A stretch of 64,000 nucleotides of DNA, taken from Nonomuraea turcica (GTDB lineage: Bacteria > Actinomycetota > Actinomycetes > Streptosporangiales > Streptosporangiaceae). Position 1 is the first letter of the stretch; the number at the start of each line of letters is the position of its first letter. The position numbers and the translations under genes are program-made. A model generated the notes under the pieces. That model was not told the origin of the DNA, did not search any database, and was given only the letters and a program-made list of their open reading frames with translations. Below are positions 41,956 to 52,162 of the stretch, piece after piece. The stretch covers positions 434,001-498,000 of the forward strand of contig NZ_JAUZQF010000002.1 of NCBI RefSeq assembly GCF_030718205.1, given 5' to 3'.

Positions 41956-43410
41956 GTGAAATTCAGATCCCTGGCCGTCCTCGCGACGCTGGCCACCTTA
42001 CTGGCGAGCCTGTTCGTCGCCCTTCAGACGCAGTCCGCCAACGCGGCCACCGTCGACACCACCGCCTGGTACGTCCTGGTCAACCGCAACAGCGGCAAGG
42101 CCCTGGACGTCTACAACCTCGCGACGAACGACGGCGCCCGCATCACCCAGTGGACCCGCAACGACGGCAACCAGCAGCAGTGGCAGTTCGTCGACTCCGG
42201 CGGAGGCTACTACCGCATCAAGTCCCGCCACTCCGGCAAGATGCTCGACGTCTATAACTGGTCCACCGCCAACGGCGGCGCGATCGTGCAATGGTCCGAC
42301 ACCAACGGCACCAACCAGCAGTGGCGGCTGGCCGACAGCTCGGACGGCCATGTGAGGTTCATCTCGCGCCACAGCAACAAGGCCCTGGAGGTCCAGGGCG
42401 CCTCCACCGCCGACGGCGCCAACATCGTCCAGTACGACGACTGGGGCGGCGCCAACCAGCAGTGGCAGCTCGTCAAGGTCGATGGCGGCGGCAACCCGGG
42501 GCAATGTGATCTTCCGTCGACGTACCGCTGGACCTCGACGGGCGCGCTGGCGCAGCCGAAGTCGGGCTGGGTCTCGCTCAAGGACTTCACCGTCGCCCCT
42601 TACAACGGCAGGCACCTCGTCTACGCCACGACGCACGACTTCGGCACGAGCTGGGGCTCGATGAACTTCAGCCTCTTCACCAACTGGTCCGAGATGGCCT
42701 CGGCCAGCCAGAACACGATGAACTCCTCGACTGTCGCGCCCACGCTCCTCTACTTCGCCCCCAAGAACATCTGGGTGCTCGCCTACCAGTGGGGCGGGAC
42801 CGCCTTCTCCTACAGGACCTCCAGCGACCCCACCAACCCGAATGGCTGGTCAGCGCAGCAGGTGCTCTCCACCGCGAGCATCTCAGGCTCCGGAACAGGC
42901 CCCATCGACCAGACGCTCATCGGTGACAGCACGAACATGTACCTGTTCTTCGCCGGGGACAACGGCAAGATCTACCGGGCCAGCATGCCCATCGGGAACT
43001 TCCCGGGCAGTTTCGGCACCACAGCGACGGTGATCATGAGCGACACGACGAACAACCTGTTCGAAGCCGTTCAGGTCTACAAGCTCCAGGGCCAGAACAA
43101 ATACCTCATGATCGTCGAGGCGATCGGCTCCCAGGGCCGCTACTTCCGCTCGTTCACCGCCACCAGCCTGAACGGTTCCTGGACACCCCAGGCCGCCACC
43201 GAGAGCAACCCCTTCGCCGGCAAGGCCAACAGCGGCGCCACCTGGACCAACGACATCAGCCACGGCGAACTGATCCGCACCAGCGCCGACCAGACCATGA
43301 CCGTCGATCCCTGCAACCTGCAACTGCTCTACCAGGGACGCAGCCCCAACTCCGGCGGCGACTACGGCCTCCTGCCCTACCGGCCGGGCCTGCTGACACT
43401 GCAGCGCTAA
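41956..43410 (+). CDS. Secreted GH62 alpha-L-arabinofuranosidase with N-terminal ricin domain
   Basis: A 484-residue protein with a signal peptide (about 1-30), a ricin trefoil (about 31-175) and a GH62 catalytic domain (about 182-484). The family signature is [20 protein letters not shown] then [13 protein letters not shown] (catalytic Asp). [10 protein letters not shown] and [11 protein letters not shown] supply the other acidic residues. It removes arabinose from singly substituted xylose on xylan. It is 15 bp downstream of the GH43 gene, with AGAAAGG before the ATG. The last about 120 bp of the gene and its terminator are duplicated at 48474. Confidence 0.96.
   Translation: MKFRSLAVLATLATLLASLFVALQTQSANAATVDTTAWYVLVNRNSGKALDVYNLATNDGARITQWTRNDGNQQQWQFVDSGGGYYRIKSRHSGKMLDVYNWSTANGGAIVQWSDTNGTNQQWRLADSSDGHVRFISRHSNKALEVQGASTADGANIVQYDDWGGANQQWQLVKVDGGGNPGQCDLPSTYRWTSTGALAQPKSGWVSLKDFTVAPYNGRHLVYATTHDFGTSWGSMNFSLFTNWSEMASASQNTMNSSTVAPTLLYFAPKNIWVLAYQWGGTAFSYRTSSDPTNPNGWSAQQVLSTASISGSGTGPIDQTLIGDSTNMYLFFAGDNGKIYRASMPIGNFPGSFGTTATVIMSDTTNNLFEAVQVYKLQGQNKYLMIVEAIGSQGRYFRSFTATSLNGSWTPQAATESNPFAGKANSGATWTNDISHGELIRTSADQTMTVDPCNLQLLYQGRSPNSGGDYGLLPYRPGLLTLQR
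42046..42480 (+). repeat. Direct repeat of ricin-domain coding DNA, copy 2
   Basis: Partner of 39991-40425, encoding the trefoil of the GH62 protein in the same register and with the same length of 435 bp. Confidence 0.85.
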
Positions 43411-43484
43411 TGGCGTGACACGGGTCCGGCTCGAAGTGGAGCCGGCGTGGCGGGCTCGGTGCACGGCCGAGCCCGCGCGGGTCA
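43291..43484 (+). repeat. GH62 3'-end and terminator, original copy of long direct repeat
   Basis: The last 120 bp of the GH62 gene plus about 74 bp downstream recur at 48474-48666. The copies share the coding end ([20 protein letters not shown] region) and the hairpin. They differ by a 7-bp CTGCAAC insertion and two small deletions in the second copy. Together they bracket a 5.0-kb segment. Confidence 0.92.
43450..43476 (+). terminator. Hairpin terminator after the GH62 gene
   Basis: The perfect 10-bp arms GCGGGCTCGG and CCGAGCCCGC enclose a 7-base loop, 40 bp after the stop. Confidence 0.75.
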
Positions 43485-43569
43485 CCAGACGTCTCAGCGC
43501 TCATACAGCTGACGGAGCGAGGGGTCGGGCAACGCTCCGAGCCCGAGGGTCACCCTCGAAAGGATCACC

Positions 43570-43751
43570 ATGAGAATGGCCAGAGCTACCGCCAGCTCAC
43601 CCCCGCGCAGACGGTCAACACCAACGGCTGGACCCAACTCACCGGCACCGCGACCGTCTCCTGGACCGGGACGCTGACCAACGCCTCCTTCTACGTCGAG
43701 ACGGCCGCGGGCACCGATGGCCTCTACATCGACGACGCCTCCTTCCACTGA
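43570..43751 (+). pseudogene. Vestigial CAZyme gene: start codon fused to a CBM tail
   Basis: GAAAGG and ATG 43570 (MRMARATA, signal-like) are followed at once, in another frame, by 60 residues that match the C-terminal CBM4/22-like end of the GH43 protein at 31102: GQSYRQLTPAQTVNTNGW, LTGTATVSWTG, FYVETAAGTDGLYIDDASFH, stop at 43749-43751. The body of the gene has been deleted, leaving its start and last module edge. Confidence 0.75.
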
Positions 43752-43764
43752 AAGGAGCCGCGCC

Positions 43765-43854
43765 ATGTCAAGACACCCCGCCCCGGGCACCGCAGGCAGG
43801 ACGCTCTTCGGCTTCATCGCCAACCGCAGCGCGGCCACCCCGACGGTTGCCTGA
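43765..43854 (+). pseudogene. Second vestigial CAZyme gene: start plus CBM2 tail
   Basis: AAAGGAG and ATG 43765 open a 29-residue frame whose second half, TLFGFIANRSAATPTVA, resembles the end of the CBM2 in the esterase at 29742 (TTFGFTANGAAATPTLTC). It looks like the N terminus and last residues of a lost secreted enzyme joined by deletion. A functional microprotein is possible but less likely. Confidence 0.5.
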
Positions 43855-43918
43855 GCCCTGAGCACCGGGTTCATGGGGTGGCCAGCCCACCCCATGGGTC
43901 CGGCCTTCGATTCACTGA

Positions 43919-45550
<1,632 letters not shown>

Positions 45551-45576
45551 TCATCTTCTCGAGAAGGAGAATCGAG

Positions 45577-45684
45577 ATGTCTGACTTCTCGCGCAGACAG
45601 ATCCTGAGACGACCGCGACTGTGGGCGAATGGCGCTGTGCCGGGAGTGGCCATCGCCACGAAGAAGCCTTCTGGGCCGAGGTAG
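45577..45684 (+). pseudogene. Truncated Tat-signal start of a lost secreted enzyme
   Basis: AGAAGGAG precedes ATG 45577 and MSDFSRRQILRR, very like the MSLSRRQIFQ start of the GH127 protein. After about a dozen residues the hydrophobic part of the signal is missing and the frame ends at TAG 45684. It is probably the beginning of a deleted CAZyme gene joined to foreign sequence. Confidence 0.55.
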
Positions 45685-45745
45685 CTCGCCAACGTATCGC
45701 CACCGCTCGCAAGATCGCACGAGAACGAATTCGCGAAGACGGGTA
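45630..45745 (+). pseudogene. Orphan C-terminal fragment of an unrecognised protein
   Basis: In another frame over the same stretch, GHRHEEAFWAEVARQRI then ATARKIARERIREDG ends at TAG 45745. The charged, helical composition looks like a real protein end, but there is no start and no recognised family. It marks a junction between the CAZyme cluster and the regulator island. Confidence 0.35.
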
Positions 45746-45753
45746 GAGCCGCT

Positions 45754-45791
45754 TCCTCTAGACCTAGAGAGACCGACCTCTAGGTCTAGAG
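45754..45791. terminator. AT-richer hairpin with 15-bp arms
   Basis: The perfect arms CCTCTAGACCTAGAG and CTCTAGGTCTAGAGG enclose 8 bases. The hairpin is followed by a further partial CCTAGAGG. It sits between convergent units and probably terminates the SLOG gene, whose stop lies 17 bp away, as well as readthrough from the CAZyme side. Confidence 0.75.
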
Positions 45792-45807
45792 GCTCGCCTA
45801 GAGGCTC

Positions 45808-46284
45808 TTAATCTCGCCGGGCTCCTTCGGGCCAGATCACCCGCACAGGGACCTCCCGCCGCCGGGCCTCGGCCACCACATCAGCAGTGCCTCCATAGCC
45901 TCGGGCGGGCTGCCCGTCCCATACGGCGAACAACACATCGGCGTCGTCCAGCATGCGCGCGCTGGCCGTCATATGGGACTCCGAGGTGGACTCCACAAAG
46001 TCCAGCCTGTGAGTCCGGATCGCCCGGCCCAGCAACTCGTCGTAAGCGGCATGGCACTCTCGCGGCAGCCCGTCTCGGTACTCCTTGGCCGGGATGACTG
46101 CCTCGAGCGCTCCACCGACAGCGAGCACTCCACGGGCGAAAATCTGATCGGCTCCGTCCGCCAGACAGGACAACCCGCAGATGTCGGGGAGGTAATCCGC
46201 GAGCGCCTCACATATCGCCCGATCGATCAGTACAGCAGTCTCTTCCGGAAGGCTCCGGTGGCCGGAGACAGCGATGCGGACCAT
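45808..46284 (-). CDS. SLOG-fold (YpsA/DprA-related) small protein
   Basis: A 158-residue cytoplasmic protein. MVRIAVSGHRSL, the glycine/acid-rich LSCLADGADQIFARGVLAVG and the late ADVLFAVWDGQPARGYGGTA fit a Rossmannoid SLOG domain that binds nucleotides or nucleotide-derived ligands. ATG 46284 is 7 bases after the XRE gene's stop, so the two are co-transcribed. Pairs of an XRE regulator and a SLOG protein recur in actinomycetes, and some SLOG proteins act in stress or phage-response signalling. The specific role is unknown. Confidence 0.75.
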   Translation of the reverse strand: MVRIAVSGHRSLPEETAVLIDRAICEALADYLPDICGLSCLADGADQIFARGVLAVGGALEAVIPAKEYRDGLPRECHAAYDELLGRAIRTHRLDFVESTSESHMTASARMLDDADVLFAVWDGQPARGYGGTADVVAEARRREVPVRVIWPEGARRD

Positions 46285-46291
46285 GATCCCT

Positions 46292-47533
46292 CTAGAGCAG
46301 AGTGGCGTGAAGACGTTCGTCGAACGAGCGCAGGGCGTCGGACGACGGCCCGCCATACGCTCGGCGGAAGTTCTTGACCCTGTGCAGGACACGCTCCGAG
46401 CCATACGTCGTCCCCACAGTGAGCGCATTGGACGCCAGATACAACGCCTCGTCGTAGTGCCCCGACATGGCCTCAGCAGCCGCTACCTCAGTCATGAGCA
46501 CGCCCCGCTGCTTCGGACCGGGTTGGGCCGACAAGAGCGACTCGTTGAAGGCGGCAACGGCTTCGGCCGGCCTCTTGAGGCGTACCATCACCAGGGCGCG
46601 ATAGCCCGCCAACTTCGCATGATCGAACGGGAACACCCATGGCCAGGGTGGCGCGACGGCCCGCTCGCTAGCCCGTACCGCTGCCTCGGCCGCCCTCAAC
46701 GCCTGAAGCGCTGCCGTCTCGTCATGTGCGGTCGCGTGACCGAGCGCTTCGAGGCTCGACAGCCACGCACGGCCGGTGGCCGGTGGCCGCTCACCGATCT
46801 CCCGCCGCGCCCTCACCAAGAGATTCAGTCCGATCAGCGGGTCGGCGGCGTCGATCTCGAACGCGGCCAGACTACCGATCATGTACGCAGCCAGCAGCGC
46901 GTTGTTGGCCTGCCGCGCGCTGTCGATAGCGCGACGGTAGTAGAAGCGCGCCGAACCGGTGTCCTGCATGTCGGCATGCACCCAGGCCGCGAAGCCCGCC
47001 GCCTCGCTCAGACCGGCCCGGACCTCGTCAGCATGCGGAGATCGCGACGCGCGGCCGAGAACGCGGTTCGCGAGATCGACCTGGGCCACGGCTGGACGGG
47101 CGAGTTCACGCGCAGGTGTGACGGCCTCCAAACGACGCTGGGCGCCGGTGATGCTGGTCAGCGTGGCGGCCGTCGTCTCGTCCACATCCGGGCGCTTGGG
47201 CAGGGCCACGCCCGCCAGCGCGGTCAACGCCACCGCCTTGCCGAAATCTCTGCGCTTCGTCGGATCCTCATCCCCTCGGGCTCCGAATCGGAGCAAGTGA
47301 AGCGGCACCCCGATCTGGATGGATATCTCCCGAACCTGGTCCACAGTGAGCGGCTGACGGCCACGCAGCACCTTGGACACCCAGCTCTGGGAGTAGCCGA
47401 CCGCCTCAGCAAGCTGGCCCTGCGTCCAACCGTGTACCCGCCGCACCTCTTCGAGGATGGTTGGGAGATCACACTCGGCGAGGGCAGCGGCCACGACTGG
47501 CCCGGACCAGAACTGCGGCGGTATCTGGGTCAC
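46292..47533 (-). CDS. XRE-family HTH regulator with TPR-like C-terminal region
   Basis: A 413-residue regulator. An N-terminal helix-turn-helix at about 35-90 (GWTQGQLAEAVGYSQSWVSK, VLRGRQPLTVDQV) is followed by an alpha-helical, TPR-like array to the end (LANRVLGRASRSPHADEV, AGLSEAAGFAAWVHADM). This architecture is typical of large actinobacterial XRE regulators that sense peptides or partner proteins. It is divergent from two small genes at 47648. The 114-bp promoter region holds a weak TATTC/GAATA inverted repeat (47570-47586). Confidence 0.88.
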   Translation of the reverse strand: MTQIPPQFWSGPVVAAALAECDLPTILEEVRRVHGWTQGQLAEAVGYSQSWVSKVLRGRQPLTVDQVREISIQIGVPLHLLRFGARGDEDPTKRRDFGKAVALTALAGVALPKRPDVDETTAATLTSITGAQRRLEAVTPARELARPAVAQVDLANRVLGRASRSPHADEVRAGLSEAAGFAAWVHADMQDTGSARFYYRRAIDSARQANNALLAAYMIGSLAAFEIDAADPLIGLNLLVRARREIGERPPATGRAWLSSLEALGHATAHDETAALQALRAAEAAVRASERAVAPPWPWVFPFDHAKLAGYRALVMVRLKRPAEAVAAFNESLLSAQPGPKQRGVLMTEVAAAEAMSGHYDEALYLASNALTVGTTYGSERVLHRVKNFRRAYGGPSSDALRSFDERLHATLL

Positions 47534-47647
47534 AACGCTAGGTTAAGCCGCCCAACTCGACCGTACCGATATTCGCGACGGGAATAGGCGTACCACCAGC
47601 AGCACTATGGCGTTCACCCGCGGTTTCGTGACGGCGACGCTCAGTAC

Positions 47648-47968
47648 ATGAACGCACTACCGCCTCAACCCCTGGCCGCCGCCCAACGACTGGCCGCCGC
47701 TCTTGCGGAGAAAGGGATCACTACCGACGTCCATCACGACTACGGCACGCCCATGGTGTCGGTCTGGCTCGGCCTGATCGTATGGTGCGAGGACGGCATG
47801 TACTGGTGGCACACTGGCTGGAACCCACGCAGACACCGAGCGATCTACGCAGGGCACCCCTTCACAGAGCTGGCCCGCGCCGCGCACCGAGTCGCCCTTC
47901 GCTACACGGAACTGCGCATGTCACACCCGCTCTCATCGCTGATCGCCGGAGTCCAGCCGTGTCTCTGA
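47648..47968 (+). CDS. Small hypothetical protein of the XRE island
   Basis: A 106-residue protein with no signal or membrane segment. Visible features are an aromatic patch (CEDGMYWWHTGWNPRRH) and a helical C terminus (ELARAAHRVALRYTEL). The family is not recognised. It is divergent from the XRE regulator and overlaps the next small gene by 10 bases, which supports a two-gene unit that the XRE protein may control. Confidence 0.65.
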   Translation: MNALPPQPLAAAQRLAAALAEKGITTDVHHDYGTPMVSVWLGLIVWCEDGMYWWHTGWNPRRHRAIYAGHPFTELARAAHRVALRYTELRMSHPLSSLIAGVQPCL

Positions 47969-48171
47969 CCGTGCAGCAAGTGCTCAGCAAGTTCCCCGGC
48001 TGGCAGATCACCGACATATCCGGAGGCTGGGTCGCCATGCGAGTCAACTTCGTGCCCAAGAACAGCGGTTTCTCCAACGTGCGTTGCGGAGAGACCTTGG
48101 AGGAACTGGCCGGCAATCTACACGCCGAGATCAGGCAGCAGAAGTCACGGCCACCTGCGGTAGGCAAGTAA
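47959..48171 (+). CDS. Small hypothetical protein, coupled to the previous gene
   Basis: A 70-residue protein from GTG 47959 (VSLTVQQVLSKFPGWQITDI). It is mixed alpha/beta, has a single Cys (NVRCGE), and has no signal. The family is not recognised. Overlap with the preceding stop suggests coupled translation. Downstream lies the end of a truncated integrase on the other strand. Confidence 0.55.
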   Translation: MSLTVQQVLSKFPGWQITDISGGWVAMRVNFVPKNSGFSNVRCGETLEELAGNLHAEIRQQKSRPPAVGK

Positions 48172-48413
48172 GTCGATGGCAACCCGGCCAGCATGTGCGG
48201 CGCCCGGAAGTCCTGCCAGTTCAAGCCCTCCCGATCGAGGAAGGTGAACAGGTACTTCAGGTCGTATCCGTACGCGCTCAGGGTGTTCGGCGAGAACTCC
48301 CTGTTCCGGAGGTGATCCAGGAACCGGCAGACCGGCCCCACCAGCTCTCCCTCATCGTCGACCAGTCGCACCCGGCGGACGATCCCGCCGTCTCGCTCCT
48401 TGATGACCCGCAT
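48172..48413 (-). pseudogene. Tyrosine integrase, N-terminal fragment only
   Basis: ATG 48413 has the strong ribosome site GAGGAGG. The next about 80 residues match a phage-integrase core-binding (SAM-like) domain: VGPVCRFLDHLRNREFSPNT, LSAYGYDLKYLFTFLDREGL. After about HMLAGLP the frame runs antisense into the small gene at 47959 and the catalytic domain (R..HxxR..Y) is absent. It is a remnant of an integrative element and sits next to the duplicated GH62 3' end. Confidence 0.8.
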
Positions 48414-48473
48414 CTCGGCCTCCTCGCCTTGCGGCAGTAGGGATGTGGGTCAACGTATGCGACGAAGACGCCG

Positions 48474-48666
48474 CAGACCATGACCGTCGATCCCTGCAAC
48501 CTGCAACCTGCAACTGCTCTACCAGGGACGCAGCCCCAACTCCGGCGGCGACTACGGCCTCCTGCCCTACCGGCCGGGCCTGCTGACACTGCAGCGCTAA
48601 TGGCGTGACAGGTCCGGCTGGAGCCGGCGTGGCGGGCTCGATGCACGGCCGAGCCCGCCCGGGTCA
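48474..48666 (+). repeat. Duplicated GH62 3'-end and terminator, second copy
   Basis: A partial copy of 43291-43484, including the last codons of GH62 and its stop context. It has a 7-bp CTGCAAC duplication and small deletions, and no upstream gene body. It ends 53 bp before the LacI gene. Its position beside the integrase remnant resembles an attachment-site duplicate. Confidence 0.92.
48631..48659 (+). terminator. Copied hairpin terminator
   Basis: Arms GGCGGGCTCG and CGAGCCCGCC with a 9-base loop, the counterpart of the hairpin at 43450-43476. Confidence 0.65.
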
Positions 48667-48719
48667 TGCGGCACCGGCGGCAGCCCGCCTCCCCCACACT
48701 CCGTGATTAGACTGCCGCC

Positions 48720-49742
48720 ATGACCACGGAGTCGTCCCCTCTCACCATCGCTCAGCTCGCCGAGCTGGCCGGAGTCTCCACCGCGACGGTCTCCAAGGTC
48801 GTGAACGGCCGTTCCGAGGTGTCGTCAGAAACCCGCGCCGCCGTGGAGGAGCTCATCCGCCGGCACGGCTACCGGCGACAGCGCCGCCGTTCCACGCCGA
48901 CGGCCCTGGTGGAGCTCGTCTTCCACGCGCTGGAGGGCGACTATCCCGTCGAGATCACCAAAGGCGTCGCGGAGACCGCCCGTAAGCACGACCTCACGGT
49001 GGCGATATCGGACCTGCACGGTGACCACACCGCTGCAGACGCCTGGCTGGAGAGTGTGCTGCGGCGCCGCCCGAGCGGCGTGATCGCAGTGTTCTCGGGA
49101 CTGACCGAGACCCAACATGAACAGCTCGCCCTCCGCGAGATCCCGCTGGTCCTGCTGGATCCGGCCGACGCTCCCGCGCGGAACATCCCATCGGTCGGCG
49201 CCGGCAACTGGAACGGCGGGCTCACGGCCACCCGCCACCTTCTGGAGCTCGGGCATCGCCGCATCGCCATCATCACCGGACCCGACTCCGCGCTGCCCAG
49301 CCGGGCCCGTCTCGATGGCTACCGAACCGCCCTCGACATGGCCGGCGTGCCCGTCGACCTTGAGCTGATCGGCCGGGGGGACTTCCTCATCGAGGGCGGT
49401 CTGGCCGAAGCGCACCGCATGCTGCGCCTGCCCGACCGGCCAACCGCGATCTTCGCCACGAACGACGGCCAGGCCATCGGCGTCTACCACGCGGCCCGTC
49501 AGCTCGGCCTGCGCATCCCGGACGATCTCAGCGTCATCGGCTTCGACGACCTGCCGTCGGTGCGGTGGGCCATTCCACCGCTGACCACCATCCGCCAGCC
49601 CCTCGCCAAGATGGCCGGCGCGGCAACCTCGATGCTGCTGACGCTGGCCCATGGCGAGCAACTGCCCCAGAGCCGCGTCGAGCTGGCCACCGAACTCGTC
49701 GTACGCGAGAGCACCGGGCCTCCCCTACTCTCAACCGCCTGA
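48720..49742 (+). CDS. LacI-family regulator, candidate controller of the CAZyme locus
   Basis: A 340-residue repressor. The helix-turn-helix LTIAQLAELAGVSTATVSKV and hinge (RRHGYRRQRRR) are followed by a sugar-binding-type effector domain (VELVFHALEGDYPVEITKGV, AIIGPD-type ligand loop, DDLSVIGFDDLPSVRWAIPP). If the 5-kb insert is removed it would lie directly downstream of GH62, so it may be the original regulator of the arabinoxylan genes and a candidate binder of TGTTAGCGCTAACA or GAAACTTTC. That is an inference. The ATG at 48720 has no strong ribosome site. Confidence 0.9.
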   Translation: MTTESSPLTIAQLAELAGVSTATVSKVVNGRSEVSSETRAAVEELIRRHGYRRQRRRSTPTALVELVFHALEGDYPVEITKGVAETARKHDLTVAISDLHGDHTAADAWLESVLRRRPSGVIAVFSGLTETQHEQLALREIPLVLLDPADAPARNIPSVGAGNWNGGLTATRHLLELGHRRIAIITGPDSALPSRARLDGYRTALDMAGVPVDLELIGRGDFLIEGGLAEAHRMLRLPDRPTAIFATNDGQAIGVYHAARQLGLRIPDDLSVIGFDDLPSVRWAIPPLTTIRQPLAKMAGAATSMLLTLAHGEQLPQSRVELATELVVRESTGPPLLSTA

Positions 49743-49786
49743 GCCGAAGCGCGGCCTCCAAGGGGCAGCACCGTCCGGCGCCCAGC

Positions 49787-50482
49787 TCACCCACGAGCGC
49801 GGGGACGCCGGTCGCCGTGATCTCCTTCACCAGGCTTTCCTCGAGTTGGGGTGCCGTCAAGAACTGCGCGACGAGCCGCATGGCGGCCTTTGTACCGCTC
49901 GGCCAGCCGTACCCCGACGAAGACCAGCACCGCCGCCACCACCATGGCGGTCACCACGTTCGTGCCGAGGCCGACGTAGGTCTCGACCCGTGACCAGTTC
50001 TCGCCCAGGAAATACCCGGCCAGCACGAAGACGGTGTTCCAGATCAGGCTCCCGACCATCGTCAGCAGGGTGAACGTCGGCAGCGGCATCCGCTCCACGC
50101 CCGCCGGGATCGAGATGAGGCTGCGGAAGAGGGGGATCATCCGGCCGAAGAACACCGTCTTGCGGCCGTGGCGCTGGAACCAGGCCTCGCTCTTCTCGAT
50201 GTCGGACACCTTCACCAGCGGCAGCTTGGCGGCGATGGCCAGCACCCGCTCGCGGCCCAGCAGCGCCCCGACCCAGTACAGCGCCAGCGCGCCGATCAGC
50301 GAGCCGAGGGTCGTGCACACCAGCACGTCCAGCAGGCCCATCTCGCCCCGGCTGGCGGTGAAGCCCGCCAACGGCAGGATCACTTCGCTGGGCAGGGGCG
50401 GGAACAGGTTCTCCAGCGCGATCGCGAGGCCCGCCCCGGGGGCCCCGAGACTCTCCATCAGTCCAACGAGCCAATCAGTCAT
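49787..50482 (-). CDS. DedA-family (SNARE-associated) membrane protein
   Basis: A 231-residue protein with about five membrane segments. Typical DedA motifs are ENLFPPLPSEVILPLAGF, the charged loop WFQRHGRKTVFFGRMIPLFR and FTLLTMVGSLIWNTVFVLAG. DedA proteins move polyprenyl-phosphate or phospholipids across the membrane. ATG 50482 begins the conserved N terminus. No ribosome site is visible, so a leaderless mRNA is possible. A response-regulator-like box lies 17 bp upstream, nearly identical to the one in front of the response regulator at 52159, suggesting shared control. Confidence 0.9.
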   Translation of the reverse strand: MTDWLVGLMESLGAPGAGLAIALENLFPPLPSEVILPLAGFTASRGEMGLLDVLVCTTLGSLIGALALYWVGALLGRERVLAIAAKLPLVKVSDIEKSEAWFQRHGRKTVFFGRMIPLFRSLISIPAGVERMPLPTFTLLTMVGSLIWNTVFVLAGYFLGENWSRVETYVGLGTNVVTAMVVAAVLVFVGVRLAERYKGRHAARRAVLDGTPTRGKPGEGDHGDRRPRARG

Positions 50483-50498
50483 GAGGGTGAGACTCAAC

Positions 50499-50524
50499 GA
50501 CGAACGTGGGAACGGCCTGAGAAA
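50499..50524 (-). promoter_or_regulatory. Response-regulator box in front of dedA
   Basis: On the minus strand TTTCTCAGG and GTTCCCACG form an imperfect direct repeat at 11-bp spacing. The 26-bp stretch matches 52891-52916 at 22 positions by my count and lies at the same distance from its start codon. Confidence 0.6.
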
Positions 50525-50534
50525 GGGCTGTGAT

Positions 50535-50630
50535 TCATCCGTCAGTGCACCCATAGAGCGTCTCGCCGCCCGATGTGAGCACGGACTTGCAGTTCTGCTC
50601 GATCCACTGGGGTCCCTGCAGTCCGGGACA
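50535..50630 (-). pseudogene. C-terminal remnant of a GT39-like gene
   Basis: About 28 codons, PQWIEQNCKSVLTSGGETLY then GCTDG and stop, mirror the end of the glycosyltransferase at 52927 (SKWIEQHCKPVLTAIGEGET). No other part of the gene remains. The copy continues into the regulatory box upstream of dedA, so tail and promoter were duplicated together. Confidence 0.78.
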
Positions 50631-50698
50631 TTTCGGTCGGATTTGCCTGGCCTCGCACACCTGGCCAAACGACGCACAACCCGTGTCGGTCGTCCGGC

Positions 50699-52162
50699 CT
50701 AGGACCAGGGAAGCAGCATGGTGAAGTGAGCGCCTTCGCCGGGTGCCGTCCTGAGTTCGACGCGGCCGCCGTGGGCCTCCAGGATCGCGGCGGTGATGGC
50801 CAGGCCGAGCCCGGTGCCGCCGCGGGTACGGGAGCGGGCCTCGTCGACCCGGTAGAACCGGTCGAAGATGTTCGGCGCGGCCTCCAGCGGCACGCCAGGC
50901 CCGTCGTCGATCACTTCCAGTACGACGCGGCCGCGCGATTCCAGGCTCCCCGCGGCGGCCACAGGAGGTCCTGGCTGTTTGGCGGGCATGCCTACGCGGA
51001 CGTGTACGGGCGTGCCAGGCGGGGTGTGGGCCATGGCGTTACTGACGAGGTTCGTGATCACCTGGCGCATCCGATGTTCGTCCACCGTGACGCGGACCGG
51101 TTTGTCGGCGCTTTCCAGGATCAGTGGCCGCTCCGGGTCGCGGGCTTTGGCGTCGTGCACGGCGTCCTCGACGAGCGTGCGGATGTCCAGTTCGGCCAGG
51201 TCCAGCGCGCGTTCCTGGTCCAGCCGGGCCAGCAGCAGCAGGTCGTCGACCAGCCGGCCCAGGCGGATCGCCTCGTTCTCGATCCGGCCCATCAGCCGGT
51301 CCACGTCGGCCCGGTCCGGGGCGCCGCCGCGGCGGTTCAGCTCGGCGAAGCCGCGGATCGACGTCAGCGGGGTGCGCAGTTCGTGCGAGGCGTCCATGAC
51401 GAACCTGCGCAGCCGCGACTCGGACTGCTCCCGTTGGCGCAGCGCGGCGGAAAGCCTGCCGACCATGGTGTTCAGGGCGCCGCCGAGCCGGCCGACCTCG
51501 GTACGCGGATCCGACGCGACCCGCAGATCGAGGTGGCCGCCGGCGATGTCCTCCGCGGTCTTCTCGATCTTGGTCAACGGCCGCAGTCCCAGCCGTACCA
51601 GCAAGAACCCACCCACGCCGAGGGCGAGCAGCACGGTGATCCCGACCCCGGCCTCGATCCAGATCAGCCGCGTCACGGTCACCTCGGTGGTCTCCGTCGA
51701 CTGCGCGGCCACGACGATCCGCGGCCCTTCGGGCGTCGTCCGCCGCGACACCAGGACGCGCCACCCGGCGCCGCCGCGCTTGTCGTCGACCGTGAACGGA
51801 CGCTCGTCGTACTGGCCGATGGTGGTCGAGTTGATCACCGGCAGTACCGGCCCGTCCGCGGTGACCGGGGCGGACAACTCCGGCGTCCCGTTGTCGTAGA
51901 GCACCAGGACCGCGAAGTCCGTGGGCAGACCGTCAGACTGGCGCTGAAGGTCGTCCGGCGACGGCGACGACCCTCCCGGGCGGCCGTCCACCCGCTGCGC
52001 GAAATCCCTGAGCTGGTCGTCCATTCGGACGATCATCGACGTGCGGAGCAGCACGACGCTCGCGACCCCGATGGTGCCCACGCCGACGGTAGCCAGCACC
52101 AGCAAGACCATGACCAGGCGCGCCCGTAGTGTCCACGGTCTGCGCCACCGGTTCTTGCTCAA
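50699..52162 (-). CDS. Sensor histidine kinase
   Basis: A 487-residue kinase with a membrane helix near 13-35, an extracytoplasmic domain, a second helix near 165-190 and HAMP (LRPLTKIEKTAEDIAGGHLD). The acceptor is His260 in MDASHELRTPLTS; N box is ITNLVSNAMAH and G box GGTGLGLAITAAIL. The start TTG 52162 overlaps the regulator's stop by 4 bases (TTGA). It is the last gene of a GT2-GT39-regulator-kinase set. It probably senses envelope or cell-wall state. Confidence 0.93.
   Translation of the reverse strand: MSKNRWRRPWTLRARLVMVLLVLATVGVGTIGVASVVLLRTSMIVRMDDQLRDFAQRVDGRPGGSSPSPDDLQRQSDGLPTDFAVLVLYDNGTPELSAPVTADGPVLPVINSTTIGQYDERPFTVDDKRGGAGWRVLVSRRTTPEGPRIVVAAQSTETTEVTVTRLIWIEAGVGITVLLALGVGGFLLVRLGLRPLTKIEKTAEDIAGGHLDLRVASDPRTEVGRLGGALNTMVGRLSAALRQREQSESRLRRFVMDASHELRTPLTSIRGFAELNRRGGAPDRADVDRLMGRIENEAIRLGRLVDDLLLLARLDQERALDLAELDIRTLVEDAVHDAKARDPERPLILESADKPVRVTVDEHRMRQVITNLVSNAMAHTPPGTPVHVRVGMPAKQPGPPVAAAGSLESRGRVVLEVIDDGPGVPLEAAPNIFDRFYRVDEARSRTRGGTGLGLAITAAILEAHGGRVELRTAPGEGAHFTMLLPWS

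Noticed and set aside
47570..47586. TATTC-N7-GAATA inverted repeat as an operator of the XRE regulator
   Set aside because: The 5-bp arms are too short to separate from chance; it is mentioned only in the XRE entry.
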